In this document: positions 32,883 through 45,600 of the stretch, piece by piece
Layout of the letters: the number at the start of each line of letters is the position of its first letter
How positions within the stretch are numbered: position 1 is the first letter of the stretch
DNA from: Enoplolaimus lenunculus
Lineage: Eukaryota > Nematoda > Enoplea > Enoplida > Thoracostomopsidae
Direction of reading: 5' to 3'
Length of the DNA stretch: 64,000 nucleotides
Assembly: GCA_030248215.1 (NCBI GenBank)
Contig: JASANG010003810.1
Coordinates: 62,001-126,000 of the forward strand
Notes under the pieces: model-generated
The model's database searches: none
Told to the model about the DNA's origin: nothing
What the model saw: the letters and a program-made list of their open reading frames with translations, nothing else
Translations under genes and position numbers: made by a program

Positions 32883-33280
32883 ACGTCATCGTTACATAAA
32901 CGTCATCGTTACATAAACGTCATCGAACCACTTTTGATTTAACAATTGGTTTACAAGCAATCTGGTTTTGGAAAGGTCATCTGGACAATAAACATCATTT
33001 AAGTTTGCAAACGTCATCTGAGTGGACATCATACAAACGTCATTGGTTTCCCTAAACGTCATAATAAACGCTATCTGGATACCCGAATTTAAACACGTCA
33101 CCTGTTACAGTCGTTATTTCGTCAGATTTCTACAACGTCATACGATTTTTCAAACGTCATCTGGTTTATAAACTTCATACGATCATCGTCTGGTATAAAT
33201 CACGGAAATCCAATACAAAAGCTATATCTGGTTCGATTCAATCGTCATCCAGCTTAAAGCAAACGTCATCTATTTTTATA
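32883..33280. repeat. degenerate extension of the ACGTCAT repeat
   Basis: ACGTCATCGTTACATAA half-units are followed by at least ten dispersed 'aacgtcat(c)tgg'-like words among unrelated sequence, running up to about 100 bp before the rbm24-like ATG. It looks like an older, decayed part of the same array and would contain the promoter and 5' UTR. Confidence 0.7.
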
Positions 33281-33379
33281 AGCGTTTACCTGGCTACTCA
33301 CATCACGCGGACTTAACATTTTTCTGGTTCAAAAAACATTATTTAGCAAAAAAGTTTTCTTTGACAAACTTCGGTTACA

Positions 33380-33625
33380 ATGTTTCATTCTGTCTACGGC
33401 GCCCTATGCGCAGATCCTTCAGCATCCAGTGCAGCGGCGGCGGCGGCGCTTATTGATCCGTCCATCCTTCAAAAAGATACGACGTTTACGAAAATATTTG
33501 TCGGAGGGTTACCGTATCATACAACCGATAAAACGTTGCGCGATTATTTTGAACAATTTGGAGACATCGAAGAAGCAGTGGTAATCACTGATCGACAGAC
33601 TGGAAAGAGTAAAGGATATGGATTT
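33380..33625 (+). CDS. rbm24: rbm24-like exon 1 (start, most of RRM)
   Basis: There are 82 codons from ATG to 'KGYGF', ending at donor TTT|GTAAGT in phase 0. It contains RNP2 'KIFVGG' and most of RNP1. An Ala run lies at residues 18-23. Confidence 0.93.
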
Positions 33626-36600
33626 GTAAGTTCAAGTTTGCAGTTAAGAAGCCTCCTGGCTGGATATGGAAATTTTGTTTTGACGCTTCTCGGGTTCGTA
33701 GCCAGAGGGGAGCCAGAGGGGCTAAGCCCCCTGCAAGAATTTTGACCGCCCCCCCTAAAAATGTTTCAACCTTGCTTGTAAGTCATGGAAAACCCTTTAA
33801 TGCAAATCCGGGAAAATTTTAGCTCCCCGGGCCTAGCAAGGTGAGCTGTCTACGGGACTGGATTCATTTGCAACATTGTACACGCAGGGGGGTATAAAGG
33901 TACGGATTTATAAGGTTTTAAAATCAGCGAAATTATCTTAAACGTAGTAAATGTATTCAAGTAAGATTTCAGGCACCCAACCGTTGTATCTTTGATTTCA
34001 GGTAACAATGCGAGACAGAAGCGGTGCCGAACGTGCATGCAAAGACCCGAACCCAATCATTGACGGAAGAAAAGCAAATGTCAATCTGGCGTATTTAGGA
34101 GCGAAACCGCGAGCTAATCTACAGCTGGGTAAGTCGACAACTACATTGCGGTAACTAAAAATTACACGAAAAGTTCAAGCAAAAAAGTATTTCTGAATTT
34201 ATTCAGAAAAGTATTTTCTGTGGCAAATCTGACAAGTATTTCTGATATTTAAGACAATTTTTCAAAAAATAACTGGAAAACGTTTATTTTCAAACTTTAT
34301 TTCAAAACTTTTCTGAAATCTTTTCAGTTATAACAGAAATACTTTTCAAGTGAACCATGTTAATTATTTTTCTTAAATGTCAGAAAATTTTTCTTAAATA
34401 TCAGAAATATTATTTTGACTGTTATTCGAAAGACTTCAGCCAGGACTTTGTCGTATCCTAAAATTCTAGTTCAGACATCTTGATGCAATGATTCTTTAAA
34501 CTATACACTGTAAATTCCAATGAGTTGAATAATCAACTCAGCTAGCGAATTAGTTATTTCTGAGTTAATAACAATATGCATTCACTCTGAGGTGAAAGTT
34601 GATTTTCAGTCTCAGTTGATTTGATTCCGGGTGAGTTGATCAGCTAACTCAGATTGAGTTGCATCAACTCACAATTCTGAGTTAATATAGTCCTAACTCA
34701 GACTGAGTGTTTCAACTCATTCTGAGTTAAAATCAACTCACTGGAATTTACAGTGTATAACTGGAAGAATTTTGCCCAAGAAAATTATGAACCTTGCTTG
34801 TAAGTCTTTGAAAACCGTTTTATGCCTATCGTCAAAATTTGTTAACCACCCCCCGCAAGATAAGCTGGCTACGATGCCTGGTTGAATTGTTTTATATTGC
34901 ACCGTAGGACGTGGTTACTGATCTGAGACCAAAAGTTCAAAAATAGTTGAATGAAATATTACAATTTAGACATGCAGTAAAGGCATGATATATGTCGTAG
35001 GCCAATAGGCTATTCAGGCCAATTATTAATTGGTTTAGGCGAATTTACCATTTTATGTAATAGCAGTGTGGCATGGGCTAAACTGCTATTTTACTTACGG
35101 TCCAATCAAATTTGATTATTTGGGCAGACGCAGTACCGTCAACCAATCAATCACTGTTGTTTTGCGAAATCTCACAATCGCAAATTGGCCTCAGCCAAAG
35201 TGTTATTTGCTTCGAATAGCAGATTGGCCTGAATAGCAGATTGACATACGATATATACACATATATGCGGGGTTCACGTTATAACCGGGACAGGCGGGAC
35301 ACGGTTTGTCCCATGTTATCCGACGTCAACGTTAAAATTCGGGCTCTTACATCGGGTCAGCAGACAAAACTCGAATGTCATATGACATAGATTACAAACC
35401 ACCGCTCTCAAATGACCAATGTGTACAATGGACGGTATGTCACGTGATACTGTAGGACGTTTATGCGAATATCATATGATATTCCAAAACTTCAACGAAT
35501 ATAATATATATGATATTCAGCGGGACAGTGTAACCTCTGGGTATTAATAAATGAATGAAAAGTTGGACGGCTGCGGCACAAATGTGCTTTAAATACCAAA
35601 TACGTGCCTGCAAATCGTTTCCGTCATAATATCGCTTAGAAACACTGCTTTAAAATTCCAAAATTCAAATTTCAGATTCTAGTATCATATGATATCAACA
35701 GGACAATTTGGGTATGTTACCTCAAGTATGGAGACATTTGAAAATATACCTATCATATGATATTCGTTGACAATACCTCGATATCATATGAAATTGAAGA
35801 ACAAAAGGTGACCTACACGCGATAATAGCAGACAAATACGAATTTTTGAATATAAAACAGTGTCTATAAGCAGACAAAATGTTACCCAGTAGTCTCATAA
35901 CGCCAAAACGTGTCCCAAGCTGCCCCGGTTATAACGTGAACCCCGCATATATACTGGAAATTAGAAACAAAAATTAATTTCTATAGAAGCAAGAAAAACG
36001 TTAATTATCAGCGGGAGCCACATGAAAAATTATCATAAATAATTTTTTTCTGTTTCAGGATTACCGCTATCAACTTATCAGACAGGATTACCAACTGCGT
36101 GGACGTTGCCTGGACGCTTGGGGTAAGCAACTATAATGCTCCGCGCTTGGACAAATCTGATATTGAACTCAATAGGAAATGACTAGTTTGCTAACTGTGT
36201 CTAGCATCTACTGTCAGTTAGCATGACGCCACCGGATATTAATTTATCGGATACCGGATATTGGATTTTTTAGGAGAACCGGATTTTAACAAGATACAGC
36301 ATCCAGATTTGCGCACTGTTTGAAGTATTTGAGTCGAGGAAAATGCACATATGTTTACTGAATTCAATAATAATTGTAAGCTTGAATTTTTGACACACTT
36401 GTAAAAAGTTTATAAAATTCGCGATACCCAAAACATTTCTCACTGGCCTACGTCGGTTTCGCAAACAAGTTTCAAGTTTCGAAACGAAATCATGGCTACA
36501 CTGCAAAAAATGGTGAGTCAAATTGATTCTCTACGCAATAGGCTTTTCCTGACTACACAAACTGAGTCAAAATTGAGACTCCGTCTGAATCAAATTCGAT

Positions 36601-39600
36601 TCTCTGAGTCGCACGATTGACTCTGGCAGAGTCGAATTTTGACTCTCAGTTTGTGTAGCAAAAAAAGCCTATTTCGGCGAGAGTCAATTTGATTCATCAT
36701 TTTTTGAAGTGTACTCCTCAGTGGCCGTAGACATTTGATTCAGTATGAGGCACAAATTGCTAGAAAATTCCTATATATGTATTCTCAAATGTGTGTAGCA
36801 ACAATGACCAGCCAGCCGCTTAAATGTATAATTGTTAAATAAATCAGTCAAAAAATCAAAGTCGGTTACAAAATTTGGCATTTCCAGCCAGAAGATTCGT
36901 TTATTTATTAAAGTAATGTACAAACCTGAAATTAGTACATGTTTCTACTCTTGTACACTTCCATCCCGCAAATAAGGCTAAGGTTTAGCGGGTCCGTAGC
37001 CAAGGAAGGCCAGGGGGGCTCAGCCCCTCTATAAAAATTTTGGCCTCTCCTAGAAAATTTTCAACCATGTTTGTAAGTCATTGAAAACCCTTGAATGCCC
37101 CTCCTGAAAATTTTTAGCCCCTCCTGAGAAATTTTTAGTTCCCGCATAGCAAGGTGAGCTGGCTTCCTGAGGTTTAGGAATAAGCTTATCTTCAGGCTAA
37201 GGCTTCGAAGCGGCTTAGATTTAGGCTTAGGCTCGAGGAATAGCTAAACGATTTCCTAACCGAAGCCTAAACTTAAACGCTAAATCTGCGGCTAGGTCAA
37301 ATGCAATTTCCACAATATGCCTACTCCAGGTGACTTTTGATGGCGTATTGTGCAACGCACTAAACCCAAAATGCTTCAGTGCGCTGCATACTGAAGATTT
37401 TTGGCTCGCCCGGTGTAAGCATGTTATTGTGGAAATTCCATAAGCCTGAGGCTAAAAGCGTATAGAGTTCTGGTTTGAAACACAATTCATTTTATGGATA
37501 AACTGGAACATTCATATAAAACTTCAAGTTGAACACAAAGTTCAAAAATGAAAGTGAAACGTCGATATAAACTGGCATTTTTTGGTGCGAATAACTCTGG
37601 TATCAGTACGGAATTTGGCGTTTTTTTTCAAAATTACCAGGTTGACATTTACGTATAAATTGTTACATTATAAATATGGCTTGGGGTGGAGTTTTTAAGC
37701 TGGCTGTATTTCAGTACGTATGTACCATAAATTGGACTCGTGTCAAAAGTGTAAAAAACATTTTTCGCGTTTTGAAAAACGCTAAAAATATAACATTTTG
37801 CTACATTAGCGATTCATTTTAGAGTTTTTACGCTCACAAAAACGCAGGCTTGGTTGTAAAATATGAAACGCGTTTAAAACGGCAGTTTATTTGACAATTT
37901 CTGCGGTTCAGAGTGTAAGCGGAATAGTAAAAATAGCGGAAACGGAAAACGGATATTCAAGTATATCAAGTTTCAAATATGTCTTATTTTTCTGCCAATA
38001 CAATTGACGTATGCAAATAGTCACTTTGCTGTGTAAAAATTTGAAGAAAAAGTAGCGAATGCATCGAATTGTTTAAAATTTTGGATGAATTTCGTATTAA
38101 TTTAAATTTCATATCGAACAATTGCAGCCTATCTGCAATGAAAAATTGCGATTTATACGTGATTTATAACCAATAATGAAAAATTGCGACATATTTATAT
38201 AAGTGAATTTATAAACTATTTACAAATGTAAAAAATTACAGAAATTCCGGTATTTTTACAACGGAAACGAATCAATTACTGTTCCTGTTCCTGTGCCGGC
38301 CAATTTTAGTTCCTGTTGAAACCCTGAAAATTTATAAATATGTATGTATATATTGGCGTTTGTACTGTTTGACATTTTTAGGTTAGGCTCAGACTTAGGT
38401 TTTGCAAAAGGCTCACGTATGTGACAGATCGTAAGACGTTGCGTAAACCTTTTCGTGAGCAGAAGAAAAGTATCACTGTAAATTTCAATGAGTTGATTAA
38501 TCAATCTAGCTAGCAAGTTGGTTATTTCTTTATTACTATCAATAAACATTAACTCAGTCTCACTCTGAGTTGAGTTGACTCTCTGCGTTGATTAATTTAC
38601 TCAGAATGCGTTGAATCAACTCTAAATTCTCAGTTCTGATAGTCCTAACTTTCAGACTGAGCGATTCAAGTCATTCTGAGTTGAAATCAACTCACTGAAA
38701 GTTATCGCGTTTGACGATTTAGTTTATATACGTACAGATTTAAATTTCAGACCAATATCTGGTTAATATGGTGACATATTTATTGCGGTTGACCAAATGA
38801 CCACGATTGCGTATATTTGTATTGTATGTTTTCTAGGGCGTGAATTTGACGTGGTGCAGTTGTTTTGTTTGTGACGGGAGGGTTTGTTTCTCTAAAATAT
38901 ATTGTGTGCTGCTAAAAAAATGATGGTGGTTCATTAATAGACGTAAATGTGTGTCGTCAGAGATGAAAGTGGGGGCGCTCTGCGCGTCGGCTCTACCCCC
39001 GCTCCACGAGGAATTGGTTCAAGCTGCCCTTTGGTGTCAGGTTATGTAGCCAGATCAACTTGCTTAGGTGGGGGCTAAAAAGTTTTCCGGAGGGGAATTA
39101 TAGGGTTTTTAATGACTTGCAAGCAAGGTTCGAAAATTTTCTAGGGGGCAAAATTTTTTCAGGGGGGCTGAGCCTCCCCACCTTTGGCTACGGGCACGCT
39201 TGGAGTTCAACGGAAAAATTGTACCCCAGCTGCCTGTTCCACTGAGAAAACAGTTATTTAACTTAAAATTAATAGCATTTCATGCGATTTGTTATGCTGA
39301 TTTTAATATTTTTTATGTAATTTGTCTTATCTTGGTCACGAATTTCATTTGTTTAGTACACTGTAAATTTCAGTGAGTCGATTTCAACTCAGAATGAGTT
39401 TAATCTACTCAGGGGTCTGAGCTTTGAATTGAATCTTTCAGAACTCACAACTCTGAATTGATTTAACTCATTCTGAGTTAAATGATCAACTCACCCAGAA
39501 TTAAAATAAGCTCAGAGTGAGTTAATGTTTACTGTTGTTCACTCAGAAATGACCAAAAAGAACTAATTCTCTCTCTGAGTTGATTACTCAACAATGCAAA

Positions 39601-42600
39601 ATTGACAGTGTACAGTTTTTGACTGAATTTATCAAACGGCTGAAAATAAATATTCGATAAACGATGTAAATTTAGATATTCAATTTGCCGAAAACAATTT
39701 TCAGCTTAATACTTTTGAGCTTAAATTTCAAACCCAAAAGGAAATTCATCTTCCAATTATTACCCGTATGCTTGGCCTATAAGGGCTAGCCTGCCTTACG
39801 AGGCGGCCAATCCCACTTCCGATCTGAAAGCAGAGAGGGGTCAGTGGAGCTCAGCGCATCCTGAAAAATTTTCAACCTTGCTTCTAAGTCATCAAAAACG
39901 TTTGTATGCCCTCCTGAAAGAACTCTTAGTCCCCTAGCAAGGTGAGCTGGCTATATAAGCCTGATTTGAACCCGACCTACTCAACCAGTCGACTCCAAGG
40001 CGATAGTTCAAATATTAATCTCTGATCAGTCGTATACGTAGGTATATATCCGAGCTAAGGCTGGTTCGACTGGAACAGCCCCCAAAATCTGCGAAATTTG
40101 ACTTTTCTTGACGATGACGCCAAATTTAGCGCATATACTGCAACTGTCACAAACGGTTGCGAAGTCGAAAAATACTTAATTTTAATGCTACCCATCCTAC
40201 ACTGTAAATTTCAATGAGTTGAATAATCAATTCAGCTAGTGAGTTTAGTTCTTTCTGAGTCCATAACTATAAGCATTAGCTGACTCTGAGTTGAGTTGAT
40301 TTTCACTGTCAGTTGATTTGATTCTGCACGTGTTGATCAATTAAAACTCAGATTGAGTAGAATCAGCACACAATTTTGAGTTCGGATAGTCCTCATTCAA
40401 ACTGAGTGATTGAACTCATTTTGAGTTAAAATCAACTCACTGGAATTTGCAGTGTAAAAGGATTATTTTTTGAATTGGTAGAGAAATTATGACATTAAAT
40501 TTTGTTTTAAGTTTTAAATTTTAAAACGTAGCAACAAAAACATCTCTACTGCATTTGTCGTTTGCAGTGTCTATTTCTAGCATAATCCCAAAAAAGTTAA
40601 ACCGATGCTTTCTCTTTGTATATGCAGAGGGTTTTTAAGCTACACTGTAAATTCCAGTGAGTTGATTTTAACTCAGACTGAGTTGAATCCGCGCATTAAG
40701 CCTGAGCTGTGAATTAGGTCTTTCACAACTCTCAATTCTGAATTGATTGAACTCATTCTGAGATAATTTATCAAGCAGCCTGGAATTAACTCAACTCAGA
40801 GCGAGTTGATGTATTGTGTTAATAAGTCAGAAATACCTAGAAATGACTGATTCGCTCTCTGAGTCGACGAAATTAACTCATCGCAATTTACAGTGTAAAT
40901 ATTGAATAGCAACCGAACGAAGAATTTAAAATTTCTACAACGGAAACGGACACTGAGTTTTACCGGAACCGGATATTCGGTTGCACCCGCAGGTATTTAC
41001 CGGTTTTCATTGTGTGTGTGTGTGCGTGTGTGTGTGCGTTTGCGTCTTTTGCGGAAATGCCATTTCAATATTACAGTAATTGTGTGTCGTGCGTATTTTT
41101 CAAACTTTTTCTCTTATTTGCGGTGTAAAAGTTGCTCGTTTGCTGTTTGTATAAGATTTCAAGGGTTCCGGTCAACGCCTAAACTCCCTATCCGTAACAA
41201 ATTAAACTGTTTGAAAATTAATGTAATTTTGGATAATGTATTTTTAAAGGCGTTAAACTTTACCTAAACCTATTCCTGTAAGCATACACCTAAAAGTCAG
41301 CGAAAAAAAGTAACTGACCCTTAGCCGAAACGCAAAAAATTTTGTCTAATGCATAGACCTAAACGGAAATAGTGTAAAATCTAAGTTTGATACACGCCGA
41401 GAAGTATTAACATGTTCCCAGAACTAAAAAGATAACAAAATTACAGACCTACCCTAGATATTGTCAAGGACCCTGATTCTTATAGTTTGACGTGTGACTT
41501 CTAGAGTTCCTCAGCGGTTTAGTTTACCAAGCTAGCGGTATGCTCTACTGTAGGTGCAGCCAGGGGTTTTTAGATAACCACACCATTATTATATATACCA
41601 GCGGGTCCAGAGGGGGGCATACACCCCCCATCAGAAATTTTTTGTGTTAAAATGGTAAGGTCCCTCCCTACCTTACAATTTTTCCCTCAGAAAATTTTTT
41701 GTAAAAAATTTTCCCGCACAATGTTTTGTGATAAAATGGTAAGGTCCCTCTACCTTTACAATTTTTCGCCCTCAGAAAATTTTTTTGGTGATAAAATGAT
41801 AAGGTTCGTACCTTACAATTTCTGTGTTTCATAACATTTGTCAGCCCTCCCCCCGTTAGAAATTTTTGGATCCGCCTCTGTATATATAAATATATACAAT
41901 ATCTATAAACCATTTTCTCTAAGCCAACATATGATTATTAACTGAAACAGAAAACGCATATTGAAGTATAAAAGTTTGTTTGAGAGATGTTAAATTTTTC
42001 TGCCAGCATAATGTAGACATGCCAATATTCAGCGAGATTTGATTTTCAAATTTGAAACAAACTTTTCTATGTTTTAGTTGAATTTCGTTATTTTTATTTC
42101 ATATCGAACACTTGCAACTTATCTGTGATGTGAAATTGCTCGACTTAAACACGATTAAAAAGTTTTTAAGCCATCAAAATAACGCAATTTTCGGTATTTC
42201 TATAACGGAAATAGACGCAGGTTTTTACCGTGTAACGACTACAGATATCCGATTACACCCTGCTTAAACGCACAGAACTGGCAAAGACGATGAAACGCGT
42301 GTGGTGTCTAAAGCTTTGGGACATACAGAGAGACTTTTAGTAATAAAATGCTAGGGTACCTTACCTTACAATTTTTCGCTGCTAACGTCATATGTTAGCA
42401 TACAACAAAAATTGCGTTTCATAACATTTGCCGGCTCGCCCCCTTCGTCAGAAATTTCTGCATCCACCGCTGGAGGTTTGACCCTCAGTAAAAAAATCAT
42501 GCTGAAGCTCATCGAACAAAATTTATCAGTGAAAATTTTTTAGTACTTTGCGTCGAAACACGCCTAATTATGCAATTTACAACATTCGACACCAGACCGT

Positions 42601-45600
42601 CCACGCTGGAGTGACCGATGATTAGATCGACAAAATAGATAGCGTATTGATTCGAGATTTGCAATTTCTGTAAATATGTCAAGCTTTCGTTAATAATCAA
42701 AACTAGTCGTTCAACTTTGTGCATTGCGCAAAAGTGTTAGCGAATGCAAAAAATCTGTATGCAAATTTTGTAATCATAGCGCAATTGCGTTTATGTAAGT
42801 ACTATGAAACTACTGTAAATAATGTATGTTGGAAACTTGCCCAAAATACGTATGTGGAGTATTCCAGCTTTAATATATAGATGAACGAAACCGGTTTCTA
42901 AAAAATGTTTATAAAAAATTTTGTTTCTGACGCTCGCATGTGCGTTGCGGTGCTGTTTTTATATATTTAAAATTTTGCCATCAGTTATTTATACTTTGAA
43001 ATTTTTTGTTTACCTAAAGAAGCGTGTCAAACTAGGGTCTTGACCCTAGAAGTTATGTAATTGTTGGATGCCCTTAGGGGTCATCTAGGTGTTGGATATC
43101 CTTAGGTCTAATCTATGTGTTGGATATCCTTAGGAGTTATCTGGCTGTTGGATACTTTTAGGGGTCGTCTAGGGGTTGCATTTGGATATCCTTAGGGGTC
43201 ATCTAGGTGTTGGATACTTTTAGGGGTCATCTAGGGGTTGCATTTGGATATCCTTAGGGGTCATCTAGGTGTTGGATACTTTTAGGGGTCATCTAGGGGT
43301 TGCATTTGGATATCCTTGGGGGTCATCTAGGTGTTGGATACTTTTAGGGGTCATCTAGGGGTTGTATTTGGATATCCTTAGGGGTCATCTAGGTGTTGGA
43401 TACTTTTAGTGGTCATCTAGGGGTGCATTTGGATATCCTTAGGGGTCATCTAAGTGCTTGATATCCTTAGGGGTGATCCAGGTGTTGGATATCCTTAGGT
43501 CTAATCTATGTGTTGGATTTGGATATCCTTACGGGTCGTCTAAGTGTTGGATGTCTCTAGAGGTCACCTAGGTATGATCAACACTAAATTTTTGTTTTGG
43601 AATTTAATACTAAAATTGCGTCTGGTTTTTTGTGAGCGTCAAGCAATAAACCATCGTTTATGCTATCGGATCCATTGGCAGGATGGTGCTGGAACTAGAC
43701 GAAGGTGATAGGCGTCGTTGAAACGGTACGACGGTCCCTACGGTACAAATTTATGCTTTTCGCTACTAAAATTGTGTTTGGCTTGTAGCTCGCGTCGCTC
43801 GCGTTTTTCAAAATTTTTAGTTCGCTACCCACCAGTTTGAACTTTCTGCATCCGTCATCGTGGGATGGAGCCACAGCTATTTGGTACCATACTGATGGGT
43901 GGTTGAGTTCTTTGCTGCGCTTCCGGTACACTGAAACCGGATCGCATCTTAGCTTCGTTTCCACGTGTGAAAATTTTGATTGCAGGTGCAATTTTTAAGA
44001 CCTTCGAAAATTTTTTAAACAAAACAAACACGTATTTTTAGCGGAAACTTTGGCAGAATTTCAGTACAAAAGTATTATTATTGTTTTGATAGTTGCTGAC
44101 TGCAACAGTCATTCGAGTCTAAAGTCAAGAAATGATAAATTTCCTGATTCTTCTTTAAATTTGTAATTAAAGATCAGTTATGGAAAATAGACAAATTCCG
44201 AATACAATGCAAACCTTTACAATCAAACACAGTTGCCCAGCTTTACAGGGCAGGGCGTAGCTACTTGGGCGTAGCCAAAGCGAAAGATTAGGGCTAAAAA
44301 CAGTTTTTTTTTACATTTCTGTGCAGAGGTTTTTAGATTTTTTGGTAATACGAAACCTAATTTGAGGTTTTGATAAAAAGTATAATTTCTCTATTTTCAA
44401 AATCAAGACTACGACGTTGCGTACCGAAGTATTACTTCAAATAAGAGGGAAGACTGATATTTATTTTGTTTTTCGAGAAGGAACATTTTGTTGCGCGGTT
44501 ACGGACTGTTATTTATTTTTAATTCATTCCATGTTAGTTGGTTCCAGCACCCGTCTTTTTTACAAATTTTGGGCAGAACTGACTTGCTCAGAAGTATTTT
44601 TGTCAATTACCGTCTGCGGTTATTTTAATTTCTGAACAAAGTTTATGCGGTTTGCTAAGCATCTGTTACAGATTTGTGCAGTCTGGGCTGTTCTTCTGCT
44701 TTTGTCTCGGTTTTGGACTATAATTATTAAGATAGATAGACTTTATCCACTACCGTATTCTATTTAAGAATACAGCCACTCATTGATTGGACTAAAAATG
44801 GGAACAAAGCTCTCACTGACCAATCACAACATGGCATGACTTTGTACCAGCGACCAGGCATATTTTGAAACTCTACTGCAGGTTCGAAGCCATTCCAAAC
44901 AGGAACCAAAAAGCATGCAGAAATTTCACCGTAATTTTCAACGGAGCCAAATTGGTTGGAAAAAGCTACAATATCCCAGCTCTCATTGGTTGCGAACCTG
45001 CAGGAATACAGCAGTAAATTGTAATTTACTATTATGCCTCGTTTAACGTAGCCATGATTTCGGTTTAGAAATGGCCAAATCTTTTGTGCTGATTTGCCAG
45101 TAAAATTCTCTGCTTGAAAAAACAAGTATATGATAACTTGGCCAATGTAAAGAACAGGCCCGTAACAGTAATATAAGCATATTCCTAAGCCTAAAGCCTA
45201 AGCTTAAGCGTAAGAATAAGAATGAGCATATTCCTAAGCCTAAGCCTAAGCCAAGCAAAAAATTAGTCTGAAGCTTAAACTTACTTTTTCCTAGTCCCAC
45301 AGAAAAACGTTCCGCCCCTGACCTTTACATGGGCCGCTTAAGCCTAAGCCTAAGCTTATGATCCTAAGCCTAAGTGTAATGCCTAAGCAAACAAATAGTC
45401 TAAAACTTAAGCTTACTTTATTGCAGTCGCATAGAAAAACGTTCCGCCCCTAATCTTTACATGAGCCGATAATTTTAAGTGCTAAAATTTCCTTTATCAA
45501 CGATGTAATGTATCCGTATATAGTATTACGAACATTAATACTTTAATATTAATAAAAAAAAACTTCGTTTTTCAAATGAAATACCAGCATTTTTGACAAG

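Noticed and set aside
44760-45125. A 121-codon minus-strand gene
   Set aside because: No motif or splice context; the plus strand has repeated CAATCA/GGTTGC-like phrases, and it ends at a TTAGGC element.
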